Assembly: GCA_030248135.1 (NCBI GenBank) | Contig: JASANC010005724.1 | Location: forward strand, 1-64,000 | DNA from: Theristus sp. LFF4_11 | Lineage: Eukaryota; Nematoda; Chromadorea; Monhysterida; Xyalidae | Direction of reading: 5' to 3' | Length of the DNA stretch: 64,000 bases | In this document: positions 38,000 to 48,588 of the stretch, piece after piece | Numbering within the stretch: position 1 is the stretch's first letter | How the letters are laid out: the number at the start of each line of letters is the position of its first letter | Notes under the pieces: generated by a model | What the model was told of the DNA's origin: nothing | Databases searched by the model: none | The model's input: only the letters and a program-made list of their open reading frames with translations | Made by a program: the position numbers and the translations under genes

Positions 38000-38626
38000 T
38001 ATTGACATCAAAAATGGAAGCATGCAATGGATGCATTTGTTGATTGTTGTTTGCACGGTTTTTTCTACATGTGTACTGGTATTTATTCACTCATAGTATC
38101 GAACTTGCCCAGCCCAATGAAATTGTGAGTTTTCAATTTTTTCTTACCATGTCTTCGGTAACAACGCGAATGGCACAGCACTCGGCTTTGTATAAAAAAA
38201 AGAAATTTTGACAGATGATACACACAAAAACTACACACCAAAAGACACTAACTTGGTTGCAACAAACGCCAGCATTGCATGAAACTACAGTATTGTACTC
38301 CACCCCAATTGCCCCATTTTACGATTGTAAAGAAGCTTCGGATCGGAGCGTTTTTAGGTTATTTCACACAAAACATTTCCGGTTCTTTTCCAACTGGCAA
38401 CTCAGCAAGCGCGCTTAAATTGCAGTAAAATGTCTCACAGTTACGGTTTGTAAGCTCCTGGTTTGCTTCAATGGTCACATTTTGCACAACATATTCTTCA
38501 AAACTTTTTCGAGCTAAAACACACTAAACAGCGTCATATTAGGTTTACGTGCTATTGTTACAACGCAGAGGTTACATAGCTTTGGTGTTGAAGCTCAGGA
38601 GATTGCTCTTTTACAGAACAATCTTC
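38000..38626. other. Non-coding stretch after the secreted-protein gene
   Basis: Contains the 3' untranslated region of the upstream gene. No further exon or terminal repeats were recognised. Confidence 0.5.
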
Positions 38627-38931
38627 AGGGTGGCGCAGGAATAGTGGCCACGACTGTGAAGCGGCATAACCGTTTCAACCCTTTTAGCTGAAATTTCAAC
38701 CAGATACAAGAAGGGAACTTAGATATCCTGTAAGTTTCTGGGTGAAAGGAGGATACAAAAGTGAAAAGGCGAAAATGTGTTTTTAGGGTTTAAATTATAG
38801 ATTATTCTGGATTCAATTTGCAGAAATCTAAGTCAACTTTTGTTGGTAGCTGGTTGAAATTTCAACGCAAATGAGTGACGGGACCACGAGCCAGGGCGGT
38901 ACTTCTGCACCACTCTGTACATACTGTTTCA
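38627..38931. mobile_element. Short inverted-repeat element (MITE-like)
   Basis: The left end CAGGGTGGCGCAGGAATAG is mirrored by TACTTCTGCACCACTCTG at the right, with inner pairing of GAAATTTCAACCAG against CTGGTTGAAATTTCAAC. The length of about 300 bp and the CAGGGTGG terminus resemble the TA-inserting elements further along. A TA follows the right end, but the left flank is TT, so the target duplication is not intact. Non-coding. Confidence 0.5.
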
Positions 38932-39138
38932 TAATGTAGGCCAGTGTGCCACACTTCTTTTATCGTTTACGTACATAGTTCAAACAAGCCACCAGCGAAA
39001 CTCCATAAAAACATTTACCTATGCCCATCAATCGCCTCACTATTTAACTGACTTGCAAAACTTCAATTTTCAAGACCTCGTTATACAGCAGCAGCATTAC
39101 ACTTCGCTCATTCATCAATATATATATATATACATATA

Positions 39139-40097
39139 CAGAGTGGTCCAAAAGTAGTGGGTACAACTTTGAATCGCTCTAACTCGCCAACGGTTCGACC
39201 GTTTGAGCTGAAATTTTATTCGCTTACTTAGGAAGCTCAAACTTAGACCTCCACTATTTTTAGCCCAAACGAAAAACTATTGCCCCTGTGCGGCAGCAAA
39301 GTTCGAAAAAAACGAATTTTTGCATGAAAAACAGCATTTTTCTGTTTCACATCGGATTTATTCACCGATAACGTCGTCAAAAAGGCAATAGAACTATCGC
39401 TGATTTCAATTTCCGTTCATGCAATCGCGAAGATTTTCATTTTCTCTTCTCAACTGCCTTATGCTCCTAAGCGCGCGAAAGCGCAAATGTGCGCGAAACA
39501 TCATGTTGTGTTTGATTCCCTTGTTCCATCGTGCGTGAGAGAGTTCAGTTGAGTTGCAGTGAATTGTGTGTTCGTTTTGTAAAAATAAGTCGTCTGCCAA
39601 TTGAAAATCGCGTATTTGTCGTGAAAACGTTTTATGAAACGAAAAATTGCTGCTGCGATTGCGCACAGCCCCGGAAAGTCATCGCGGCGTGCATCGAAAG
39701 AACTGAACATCAGTCGGTCCATTTTGTTGAAGTGAACATCCAGTTCTGAAAATTTTGGACGATCTTTAACCAACAGAACTCAATTGTGCATTGAAGCTGG
39801 CGGCACACATTGCGAGAAGGATTAGCTTTAGTTTCTGACAGTTTTTTTGCTCAATTTGTGACGTTATCGATGATCAAATCCGATGTGAGGCAGAAAAAAT
39901 GCGGTTTTTCATGCAAAAATTCGGTTTTATCGAACTTTGCTTCCGCAAAGGGGCAATGTTTTCTCGTTTGGGCTAAAAATTGGTGGAGGTCAAGTTTATT
40001 CTTCCAAAGTAAGCAAATAAAATTTCAGCTCAAACGGTTCAACTGTTGGCGAGTTAGAGCAATTCAAAGTTGTACCCACTACTTTTGGACCGTTCTG
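39139..40097 (+). mobile_element. mariner-type element (959 bp), degenerate, TA-flanked
   Basis: The terminal repeats start CAGAGTGGTCCAAAAGTAGT and end with ACTACTTTTGGACCGTTCTG, each next to a TA (39137-39138 and 40098-40099). The pairing runs inward about 250 bp (AAATTTTATTCGCTTAC / GTAAGCAAATAAAATTT, TGCATGAAAAACAGC / TTTTTCATGCA). Inside, the plus strand at about 39594-39640 reads LPIENRVFVVKTFYETKN, which matches the start of the helix-turn-helix DNA-binding part of mariner-family transposases. The frame is broken soon after and the catalytic domain is missing, so it is a deleted, non-autonomous copy. Confidence 0.8.
39594..39749 (+). pseudogene. Remnant of a mariner transposase DNA-binding domain
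   Basis: The stretch LPIENRVFVVKTFYETKN has the order expected at the transposase N-terminus (start of the first helix-turn-helix). After it the sequence diverges and reaches a stop at about 39747. No DDD/E catalytic segment exists within the 959-bp element. The assignment rests on this short block plus the TA-flanked terminal repeats. Confidence 0.5.
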
Positions 40098-40165
40098 TAC
40101 ATATATACATACAGTACGTGTTTCACTAAATTTTGATGTGATGTAAAAGGTGGCCCAATTGTCAT

Positions 40166-40955
40166 TATAGTGACCCTGGATAATTTGTAGTATTAGCTGA
40201 TTGGTTGCCTGAACATCAGGTTCAAAAAAGAAATTGGAATGGACATTTTCTTTTTTCTAGCTTTGTGATTTCTGTGCGTTTGCTTTGGTTGGACAGACAA
40301 ACAGTGAGATTTTGACAAAAAAAAATCTTTTTTGTGATTTATGAGATGAAGACATCAAAAGCAGCGGTTTTTCATGTCAAAAACGTTATTTCGTTTAAAA
40401 AAAGAGCGACGGCGACGAAGACAATTAGAAACCTGAATTCGCTGTCAAATATTAGCTGCTTTAATTTTTTGATTAAGAAAAACGCTTTGGAGGATTTGTG
40501 TGACGTACAGTTTGTAAAAAGCAGACGTGTTTTGCTATCAATTCTTTTTTCCAGGAACAACGACGGCGACGACGGCGACTTTCGTTGTTCTTTCTTTGGA
40601 AAATTAACATTTCCTTTCGAAAACTATTTTTTAATTATAATTTCTGTTTTTTTTTAACTTCAATTTTAAATTTAGAGCGACAATTTTTGTAGAAATTTTT
40701 TTCCGAAGGGAAACGTCGTCGTCGTCAGTTATCGTTCCTTTTTTCAATCAAAAAAGAATTTCTTTGCTATGAAACTTGCTGCTTTTGATTTGTCTGCAAC
40801 TCACAAATCATGAAAAATGATTTTTCCGTTAAAAATCTCACGTTAAATTTTGCCCACGCAAAACAATCGCACAGAAATTACAATATTCCGAAAATGAACC
40901 TGATGTTCAGGCAACCAATCAGCTAATACTACAAATTATCCAGGACGACTATAGA
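40166..40955. mobile_element. Fold-back element, about 0.8 kb
   Basis: CCTGGATAATTTGTAGTATT followed by AGCTGATTGGTTGCCTGAAC and ATCAGGTTCA (40173-40224) is inverted at 40893-40945. The pairing continues through GATTTCTGTGCG / CGCACAGAAAT, GTGAGATTTT / AAAAATCTCAC and CAAAAGCAGC / TGCTTTTG. The centre carries GACGGCGAC / GTCGTCGTC words. Both outer ends lie within TATAGT-like sequence. Non-coding; the internal open frames are shadows of the palindrome. Confidence 0.65.
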
Positions 40956-41291
40956 CAGTTTCAATTCCATGTTTCCCCATTAACCGTTTCTAACCAAAAT
41001 TGGTAATTAGTAAACTTAAGAGATTTGCTTGTTTTTAATGACAGAAATCCGCTTATTTTAGCGTGTACAGGATGCGCTTGAATTTTACCTCCTTTTTCAA
41101 GCAGTGTGCGATCGCAGTTGTCTGTGACATCATCACGAAAATAAGATAAAAATTGAAATGGCCGTTTCGGTGCATGGATTTTGGTCATTTAAAGTCCACA
41201 CAAATCTCCCAAGTCTCACGTTTACGTGTACCAATTTTAATTAAAAACGGTTAATGACTGATAGGGGAAACATGGCATTGAAACTGTCTGA
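40956..41291. mobile_element. MITE-like inverted-repeat element, about 335 bp
   Basis: GACAGTTTCAATTCCATGTT at the left mirrors AACATGGCATTGAAACTGTC at the right, with AACCGTTTCTAACCAAAATT matching the inverted AATTTTAATTAAAAACGGTT. It abuts the preceding fold-back element directly and could be inserted at its edge. No protein-coding content. Confidence 0.6.
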
Positions 41292-41477
41292 TGACTTTTA
41301 GGCCACTAAATGTATTTTTATTTTGAAGATTCCCAATGGATAATTCATCAAACATAAAAAAACACATAGGCTATTCATATCTGCAAAATAATTTTTAGTT
41401 TATTTGTAAAAAGTTGCGTTTGCTTCACGCTGCACAGTTGGTAAAAAAACAAATTTACAGAAATTTTCACTTGACAA

Positions 41478-42967
41478 TAGGGATGGAGCCGGTTCCGGTC
41501 CGGATTCCGGATTCCGGATTCCGGCGCCTAAAATTGGATCCGGATCCGGTCCGGATTCCGGCGCAATTTTGCCGGATCCGGCCGGATCCGGCCGGAATGG
41601 CCGAGACCCGCGAATTAACCAGTTGATTCCTCCGTTTCAGAGCTGTTCAATGGTTTGACAAATTTGTTTCCGTGCTTTGTTGGTTTTGTTGTTGTGCATT
41701 TGACATGTGATCAGTGAGCGTTTCTTTAGTTTAGTGTTCTGTTCAATAGTAAATGGTTCACTGCTTTTGTCTTGAGTGGTACACTTATGTGCAGCATCGT
41801 CCACTTTAAAAAACGTGGCTGCCAGCTTTTGGTCGACGTTGTTGATGAACAATAGCAGGTTTTTTTTTAAATCAGCCATCTTCGTTGGTCATATTCAGTT
41901 AGCTGTCAAACAGTTGCTTTTTTGTGAGCCCCAGAACACCAGCGATTTTAGCGACGTGTCTTACCGTGGGTGTGCGGGGGTGACGTGATTCCCTAAAACC
42001 CGATAAACCCTCCCAACGACCAATCCACGAGACGACGAATCCATTTCAATGGTGTTGCCCGCCGTTTGCGCACTGAAGCAGCGCATCGAGCAAGTCGATG
42101 CGAGTGGCATTGGTACGACGAAAAAAACGCTGCTGACCAGCATCGACACACGCTTACGTGCGCGTTTCCACAACGAATCCAACATCATGGCCACGTACGT
42201 TGATAGTACGTACGTTCAAGAATACTGCAGTCGTCTTCGAAAATGAAGGCGCGATTCGTTGTGAATACTTCACATGCAAAGAAAATCTTGAAACAACCGG
42301 AGACGCCCACAAACTGCGACGATATCGAGATCGCGAACAACGACGTGACGAAAGTGAACGCGAGCCCGAACCAAAAAAGAATCGATGGCCTTAGGAGGCA
42401 TCGAGTTTCCGCGCGCGACCGGAACCAGAAGGCGAAAGAGAAGAGAACTACGGGGATATTTAGTCGGATGATTTTGTCGACGAACCGGACAAAAGCAATC
42501 TATCTAGACTTTGGCGGGCTGAACTCGTCTAAATACCCCAAACTACGACAATCGCGCGAGATACTGGCACCGCTACCAACAAGCGTGGCAAGCGAACGAA
42601 TGTTTGAAGCCAGGCAGGTGTTTGTGTACAGCCGATCTTGTCTGTCAACTCAGAACGCCGAAAAGGTCATGTTTCTGAATGGAGTGTTGCCAGCACTTGA
42701 TTATCCCCATGCGATGTGAATTTTGTCAATTGTTGTTGTTGTAATTTTTGGTTGGTTCACGTGCTGTGTCTTGCTGACTTTGTTTCTGTGTCAGTGCTGT
42801 TTTATGCTGAAAATGTGATGAAGCGACGAAATGTGCGTAGGTGTTTTTAGACATAAAAAGGCCATTCCGGTCCGGATTCCGGCAATTTTTGCCGGATCCG
42901 GCCCGGCCGGAATGGGCTTTTGCCGGATCCGGCCCGGATTCCGGCAAATTTGCCGGATCCATCCCTA
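41478..42967 (+). mobile_element. hAT-type DNA transposon copy 2 (1,490 bp)
   Basis: The ends TAGGGATGGA and TCCATCCCTA are identical to copy 1, with exact 8-bp target duplications CTTGACAA at 41470-41477 and 42968-42975. Sequence is collinear with copy 1 and contains the empty site (single GATTTTAG at about 41944-41951) where copy 1 carries its 4.8-kb insertion. It therefore serves as an internal reference for that event. Like copy 1 it lacks the N-terminal and central transposase, so both descend from an already deleted, non-autonomous parent. Confidence 0.93.
42049..42719 (+). pseudogene. hAT transposase C-terminal fragment, copy 2
   Basis: Contains ALKQRIEQVDASGIG, a broken DPRFK-like region, GLNSSKYPKLRQSRE, the dimerisation block PTSVASERMFEARQVFVYS and EKVMFLNGVLPALDYP, ending at a TGA at 42717-42719. 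Several single-base differences from copy 1 shift the frame within both. It is one of two sister relics in the window; no catalytic domain. Confidence 0.82.
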
Positions 42968-43061
42968 CTTGACAAGTAACTAACTAACACAAAATCTGTC
43001 ATTAAACACGAAAACACTATAATGTCTTTAACATCCGCTTATCAGTAGGCGCCGATTAAAA

Positions 43062-44820
43062 ATGACGTATACAACAGCATGTACACCACATGTGCGAGTC
43101 GGTCGACATTTCGAAGCGTGGCGCTCCCATAAAAATGAGCGTTCAACATCGAGTTCAACACTGATAGATCCAATCACCAGGCGACAACCTGTAACTCCAT
43201 TTGAACCTCGGACCAGTTTGATTCCTATGCGCACGTACTACGCATTTGGTGCACGCACTGGAAGCGGACGTCCAAACAGGTTCGCACCGCACACAAATTT
43301 GCTGTCAGCGACTAAAACAAATCAATAATGGTTTCAACATTCAGAATCATTCCGCCACCTGTTTCGAGTATGCCTCTACGCTGCAACTACGCTCGCAAAC
43401 CATCATCGCTTACACCAAACCTTGAAAGCAGCGATATGATCGTGGATGCGCTGCATGACATGGTTGACATCCACCTGTTGCCCGGACATACCAACGTTCC
43501 GACCACAAGACGAAGTATAACAAGACCAAACATTTACCCAGCAGATAGCGAAAAGGTTACACAAGTTTGAATTTTTTTAGCTGTACTTTGACTAAACCGT
43601 AAACACTGCACATACATACCGTATACATTGTAAGCGGGACAAATTTTACTGTGGTATTGAGAATGTTTTTATTTGATATTTCAGCCAAGTTCGCTGCACA
43701 GTGACAGCAAAGTTTCAGAAACAGCCGCTAAATTGGAAATCCAACAACTACTGAGTCGCATACGAACACTGGAGGATGAACGAGTGTGTTTCGTTTAGTT
43801 TTTAAATTGTTTTAAACCCCGATGTATGAATCAAATTACTTTTTCTTCAGAAGTTATTAAAACAGAGAATCGATACTCTCGAAAAGGAACAAAAGCAAAA
43901 ATCTCGGCACTCAGGTACGGACGCATCGACCACCAGAAGCACAACTATACATAGATAGAACAATAATTCATTTGGGTCACAGTTCATACAAACATTTATT
44001 TTTAGGCACCGGTGCAGTTGCTGAGAATCGCAAGGTAACAAACAATCGCAGCCAAGTAGATCGAAGCATCTGTCGCTAAACGTTTTTAAATCTAAATTTT
44101 ACTACAGATATAATAATGTACGTCTGTACTCTCGTTGTAACCAGACAAACACGTTCTAGGAAGCCGAAGCTGAAGTCGTCAAACTGCGTAAGCAGTTGGA
44201 AGACGCAAATGAACAGCTTCGACAGTGGAAACAAAAAGCAATGACACTAGAAACTGAAGCCAACAAGTGGAAAACGCAGTATGAGGAACTAACACGACTT
44301 GCACTAAAGTATGAAAATAAAGTCATACACATAAGCAAACTGTTGTTTGCAGAACCAAAAACAAAAACATGTTTTTGTAGTCCCACACCAAGTCCTTCAC
44401 AGCGACTGGCAACAACAGATCAAGATTTGCTCAGTCTGAATGCAATTCGTCAGACGATCACCAACGACATGAAAGCGTTACAGGTTCGAATGTTGTGTTC
44501 ACAACTTATCAGTATTACAATTGGCGAGGCATAGACCATGGTTTTAGGTTTCTTCCTACAGTCTATCTCGCTAATATCTAGATAAATGCAACTAGCTGAT
44601 TGATTGGTCATAGCAATTTTCAGCGCTGATTGGTTAGTCATGAGCAACTCTCAGCGCTAATTGATTGTTCATGAGCTATTCTCAGCGCTGATTGGTTGGT
44701 CATTAGGTCATGTTGCATGTATTTTGCAGATGGACTGTAGGCACTTACTTGTCAATTAATTAATAACTTGTAATTTTATTTCAGAGTCAAATGGAAGACG
44801 CACTACGTGAACTAAAATAA
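43062..44820 (+). CDS. Coiled-coil protein of unknown family (326 aa), seven exons
   Basis: Exons: 43062-43279, 43345-43555, 43685-43783, 43851-43914, 44006-44034, 44160-44483 and 44785-44820 (TAA). Every junction agrees in phase (2, 0, 0, 1, 0, 0), and the total is exactly 327 codons. The start ATG at 43062 is the first in frame, although an acceptor-like CTTATCAG ends at 43045, so an upstream exon is possible. Residues 1-143 are basic and S/T/P/R-rich with no domain. From about 148 the chain becomes heptad-like: KLEIQQLLSRIRTLEDER, then KLLKQRIDTLEKEQKQK. A longer coiled coil from about residue 208 runs through EVVKLRKQLEDANEQLRQW and LETEANKWKTQYEEL. It ends with a second helix closing in ALRELK. 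No membrane segment or signal peptide is visible. It is expected to be a cytoplasmic structural or scaffolding protein. AATAAA signals follow at 44836 and 44860. The hAT copy ends only 86 bp before the exon 1 region. Confidence 0.72.
44600..44705. repeat. Short tandem repeat, ~30-bp unit, in the last intron of the coiled-coil gene
   Basis: CAGCGCTGATTGGTTAGTCA recurs as CAGCGCTAATTGATTGTTCA and CAGCGCTGATTGGTTGGTCA at about 44623, 44653 and 44684, preceded by a partial unit GCTGATTGATTGGTCATAGC. Three to four diverged units, each containing AGCGCT and ATTGRTT. Confidence 0.75.
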
Positions 44821-44835
44821 ACTGGACTCGAATCC

Positions 44836-44865
44836 AATAAAGATAAAATTAACTACTGAAATAAA
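44836..44865 (+). terminator. Two AATAAA polyadenylation signals
   Basis: AATAAA at 44836-44841 and again at 44860-44865, 16 and 40 bases after the stop codon of the coiled-coil gene. This position supports the 3' end of that gene model and implies a very short 3' untranslated region. Confidence 0.6.
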
Positions 44866-44883
44866 GTTATCGGATGCGATTTA

Positions 44884-46831
44884 CAGTGTGATAAAAAACG
44901 TCAATAAGGAAAACGGCTGATATTTAGAACTGAAGCAACCTCCTGAACTGAAACTTACAGTCGTTAAAAAACATGTAGTTGCAATTTTTTGTGTTACAAT
45001 TTCACCTAAAACAGTCAACGCTATTAGCCATTGCAGAACTGAGAATTGGAATCCTTCATTTCGCGCATGTGACGCGCGTGCAACATCAGCCAATGCCAAA
45101 TACGCCATCTGTGTGAAAACGCACTCGTTTAAGACTCACTTTTTGAGTCGACCGACACGGCCTCCATATGTACACTTCTTGGTACAGTTTTCAAAAGTTC
45201 TCAAATATTATCAAATTTGGTACCCATCAAACCGCTTCGATGCGCTGAGTTCGAAAATCATATTTGTTTTTTGCTGGTTTTTTATAAATTTTTATTTTTA
45301 ACTGTGCTACTAAGTGTGTTTCAATTTTTGTTGTTTTATAAATTTCTCTAAACAACCACTGGAACGAGCAGACTGAAAGACAAACGAACTCAGTGAAACG
45401 ATTCACTGTTTCTTTTGTTTCTGGAAAATGTCATGAATTTTGAAAATTGCTTCAACCTTCAACGATAAATGGTTCATAAAGATCCTAAAGTATTCTAGGA
45501 TGCATTTTGCATGTGGCACAGAACAGCTTCTGCACGTCACACGCGCGAAATGGAATGTTCCAGTTGTCTGTTACGCTGCGACTAATAGCGTTGACCATTT
45601 TAGCTGAAATTTTAGCACAACAAATGGCAACTACAGGGTGGGCCAAAAAAGTTCCAATTCTAAAATGCTCTCACTGGCGTGTGCTGAGGTGTTTAGAGCT
45701 GAAAATTGGAACACTATTAGAAAACATTTGGAGGTTTTTCTGACCAAATTTTTTTCATAGAATGTTGCCCCTAGCACTCACTACAGCAGAATATCTGAAA
45801 AACATGAAAAATCGACAAATGTGGCGAAATGCAGAGGGTAAATTTAGCTGTAACAAAGACCAAATGATGAACGTTGGTGACAACACGAGTGTACACAACA
45901 CAAAAAAGATGAAAAAACAATACGAACATACAGTAGCTTGGAAATGCCGAATGCTGAATTGCATTTGAACAGTCTTTGATCACCCTGATGTTTCACTTCG
46001 AGTCTGAGCGTGCGTGAGCGGTTCTGCCCAGAAGAGATGCGAATTTCTCTTTCAAGATGCAAACTGTTTTTTTCTTTTTTTAATTCACACAATTTGCCAC
46101 TCTGATATTTTTCACCATAGCAGACTGGTTATTTTCAGCAGTGAAAGATGCAATTCCATTTTCAGTCGTTGCTGCCATCATGGTTAAGTGGACGGCAGAG
46201 AAGCGAGTCTGGTCTGCCAATTGGTGGGAACATGCGAATAACTTTTCCATAGTGGTTCGGCATCTTTGTACAAAATTCAATTTTACCCCGCGTGGCGATA
46301 CATCAGTTCGGAAGTCCGTTTATGAGCAATGATAAACAGTGAGATTATGGATGAACGTTGTTTTTTCGTCAAAAATCGCTATTTTTTGAAAATTACACTG
46401 TAAAAATGAAGTGAAACGTGTAAACCTAAAAAATTTGATCACGAAAGACTCTCAAAGTGTTCTAACATCTAACAGTGTTCCAAATTTTAAGCCATGAGGT
46501 TCTTGTTGCAGTAAATCAACCCTAAATCAAATCAGTAGATATTTCACCACATTTGTCGATTTTTCATGATTTTCAGATATTCTGCTGTATTGAGTAATAG
46601 GGGCAACATACCCGAACAAAAATTTGGTCAGAAAAACCTCCAAATGTTTTCTAATAGTGTTCCAATTTTCAGCTCTAAACACATCAGCACACGCCAGTGA
46701 GAGCATTTTAGAATTGGAACCTTTTTTGACCCACCCTGTATATTCTTTCATTGGTGTAAGTTTCACCTCAAGAGGTTTGATTCAGTTCTGAATACCAGCT
46801 GTTTTCCATATTGACGTTTTTTATCACCCTG
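44884..46831. mobile_element. Outer TA-type inverted-repeat element, split by another element
   Basis: The left end CAGTGTGATAAAAAACGTCAA mirrors TTGACGTTTTTTATCACCCTG at 46811-46831. The inverted arms continue as 44905-45110 against 46810-46741 and then 45633-45470, which shows that the block 45634-46738 was inserted into the right arm. Shared arm words include GTCAACGCTATTAG and TTTCGCGCATGTGACG. TA precedes the left end; the right flank is CA, so that side has mutated. Without the insert the element is about 0.84 kb. Non-coding. Confidence 0.75.
45634..46738. mobile_element. mariner-like MITE (1,105 bp) nested in the previous element
   Basis: The terminal inverted repeats are about 190 bp, CAGGGTGGGCCAAAAAAGTT and the mirrored TTTTTTGACCCACCCTG, flanked by TA at 45632-45633 and 46739-46740. 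Inner matches include AAATGCTCTCACTGGCGTG, CCTCCAAATGTTTTCTAA and GAATATCTGAAAA. No transposase remnant was recognised in the middle. The TA duplication and CAGGGTGGNCCAAAA terminus place it with Tc1/mariner elements. Confidence 0.82.
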
Positions 46832-48588
46832 CATTGTCAAGAACTAAAAGACAGCACTTTTTTAAAACAAGATATCATGTTTCGCATTATCATATAGTTT
46901 ATATATTATGGATCCATCCCTGTATTTTTTAACTCTCTTTCCGTTAGAATCGGTTTGATTGTGAGTGGATGAACCTGATCAGATCACCAATCAAATTGCC
47001 ACTGTTTGCATAAGAGATTAAAACAAGACACAGATGAACATGGGCTAATCACAATTAGAAGGACATCACAATGGAGACAATCCTATTAAAACACGAAGTC
47101 ATTTTCCAGAGGGTCAATGGCCGGTTGAATCTTAATTTTATTACAGTTGAAATATGATCCATTTATTTATTCTCATTCAATCTGTGAGACAAGATACACT
47201 TTTCAAATACTCCACCCATCTGTTAGTCAGCATATAACCAACAATTTCCAAAGCTGCCAATATCAAAATACATGATTGACCACGAGTTTCAGTGCACAGT
47301 GCTCAATGACGTTGTTGTTCTGTGAAGCGATAAGTTAAAAATTACTATTGAAACGTTGCTGCCAAATAAACCGGTTCTAAAATGGTAATTTTTTCCTCCA
47401 CGGTTACATATCGCCCTCAGAATTTTGTTTTGGTGTTGTTGTAATGTTCGCAATTTTACCAGCAATACCAATAATTTACAAAACAGCCATTTTTCGCAGC
47501 ACACTTTGTACTTGCAGTTACAAACACATTGCAAGTATCTAGATAATATTTTTGTAGTAGTCAGTGACTAATTAAAACTACAGCAGCAGTCATACGCTTT
47601 TGCCAAAGCATGGATGTACCGATGCGTTGCTTTGAAGTCAAAAATTAAACATCCGGGTCCGTTTGTTTGAACATATGTAGGAAGGGTTCGGTCACTTATA
47701 GTGTTGTCAAGTCAATTAAAGTCAATATCCCGGTAGCGCACAATTTCACCAACCATTATCGGTATCCGTTTCATTTGGTTTCGTTTATCAACAAAAGGAA
47801 TACACTGTAAGTTTACTTCATTTGCCTATGACTCGAAACGCGCACAAATATCAGATACTTCTAAGTGTGTCCAAACGAGCACAAGAAAACGCGCCAATGG
47901 AACGGTGTGTACATTGCGGCTGCACAAAAGTGGCAGACTGTACGAGGTTAGACCACTAATGGGCTGGAGAGTACGCTGCGAACAGTCAGTGAACGATACG
48001 TCTTGGTAAAACGACATCAAATAACACCACAAAAACACGATGAGTGTCTAGAGGTTGATGGTAGTTGGGAGTGAATAAATGACAAATATAACCAGCTCAT
48101 TTGCCACAAGTCGACAACTATAAGACGACCGGTTCTGTCTACAACATAATGCATTTAAGGACGGAGCACCCTATTATTCGTCTTATGGATAGGATCGTTG
48201 GATTCGAGTTGACGGATTTGTGTCAACATTATTTGCTGACAAGTGCCTAACGATCATTTAACAGCAGCTATTTCATCTTATAAAGTGAGTGAGCGTATAC
48301 AACACATATGTTTGCTTACTTAAAACGAGCCCATCTTTTGCGCAGAATATATACCGTAATCCGGTCGAAGAAAGCACCGCCCTGCAAAGCAAGCGATTAG
48401 CGCTGTAGTGTGGTATCTACTGAATTACAGTTGCATGTCAGTTGAAAAACGAACAGTTTACATATGATAATGTCATTGAACGGTTTGTGCATAAAAAATT
48501 AGCATCTCAAATTGACAAGACTATTCGACATTTTATGTTGGTTTAGTAGTGACATATTATCCATTTGCTTGAATGCAACGGTATACAG
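46832..48588. other. Non-coding stretch
   Basis: No exon with good support. A 43-codon ATG frame at 47828-47959 (+) contains CVHCGC and could be a small peptide or chance. The region presumably includes 5' sequence of the exon at 48589. Confidence 0.45.
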
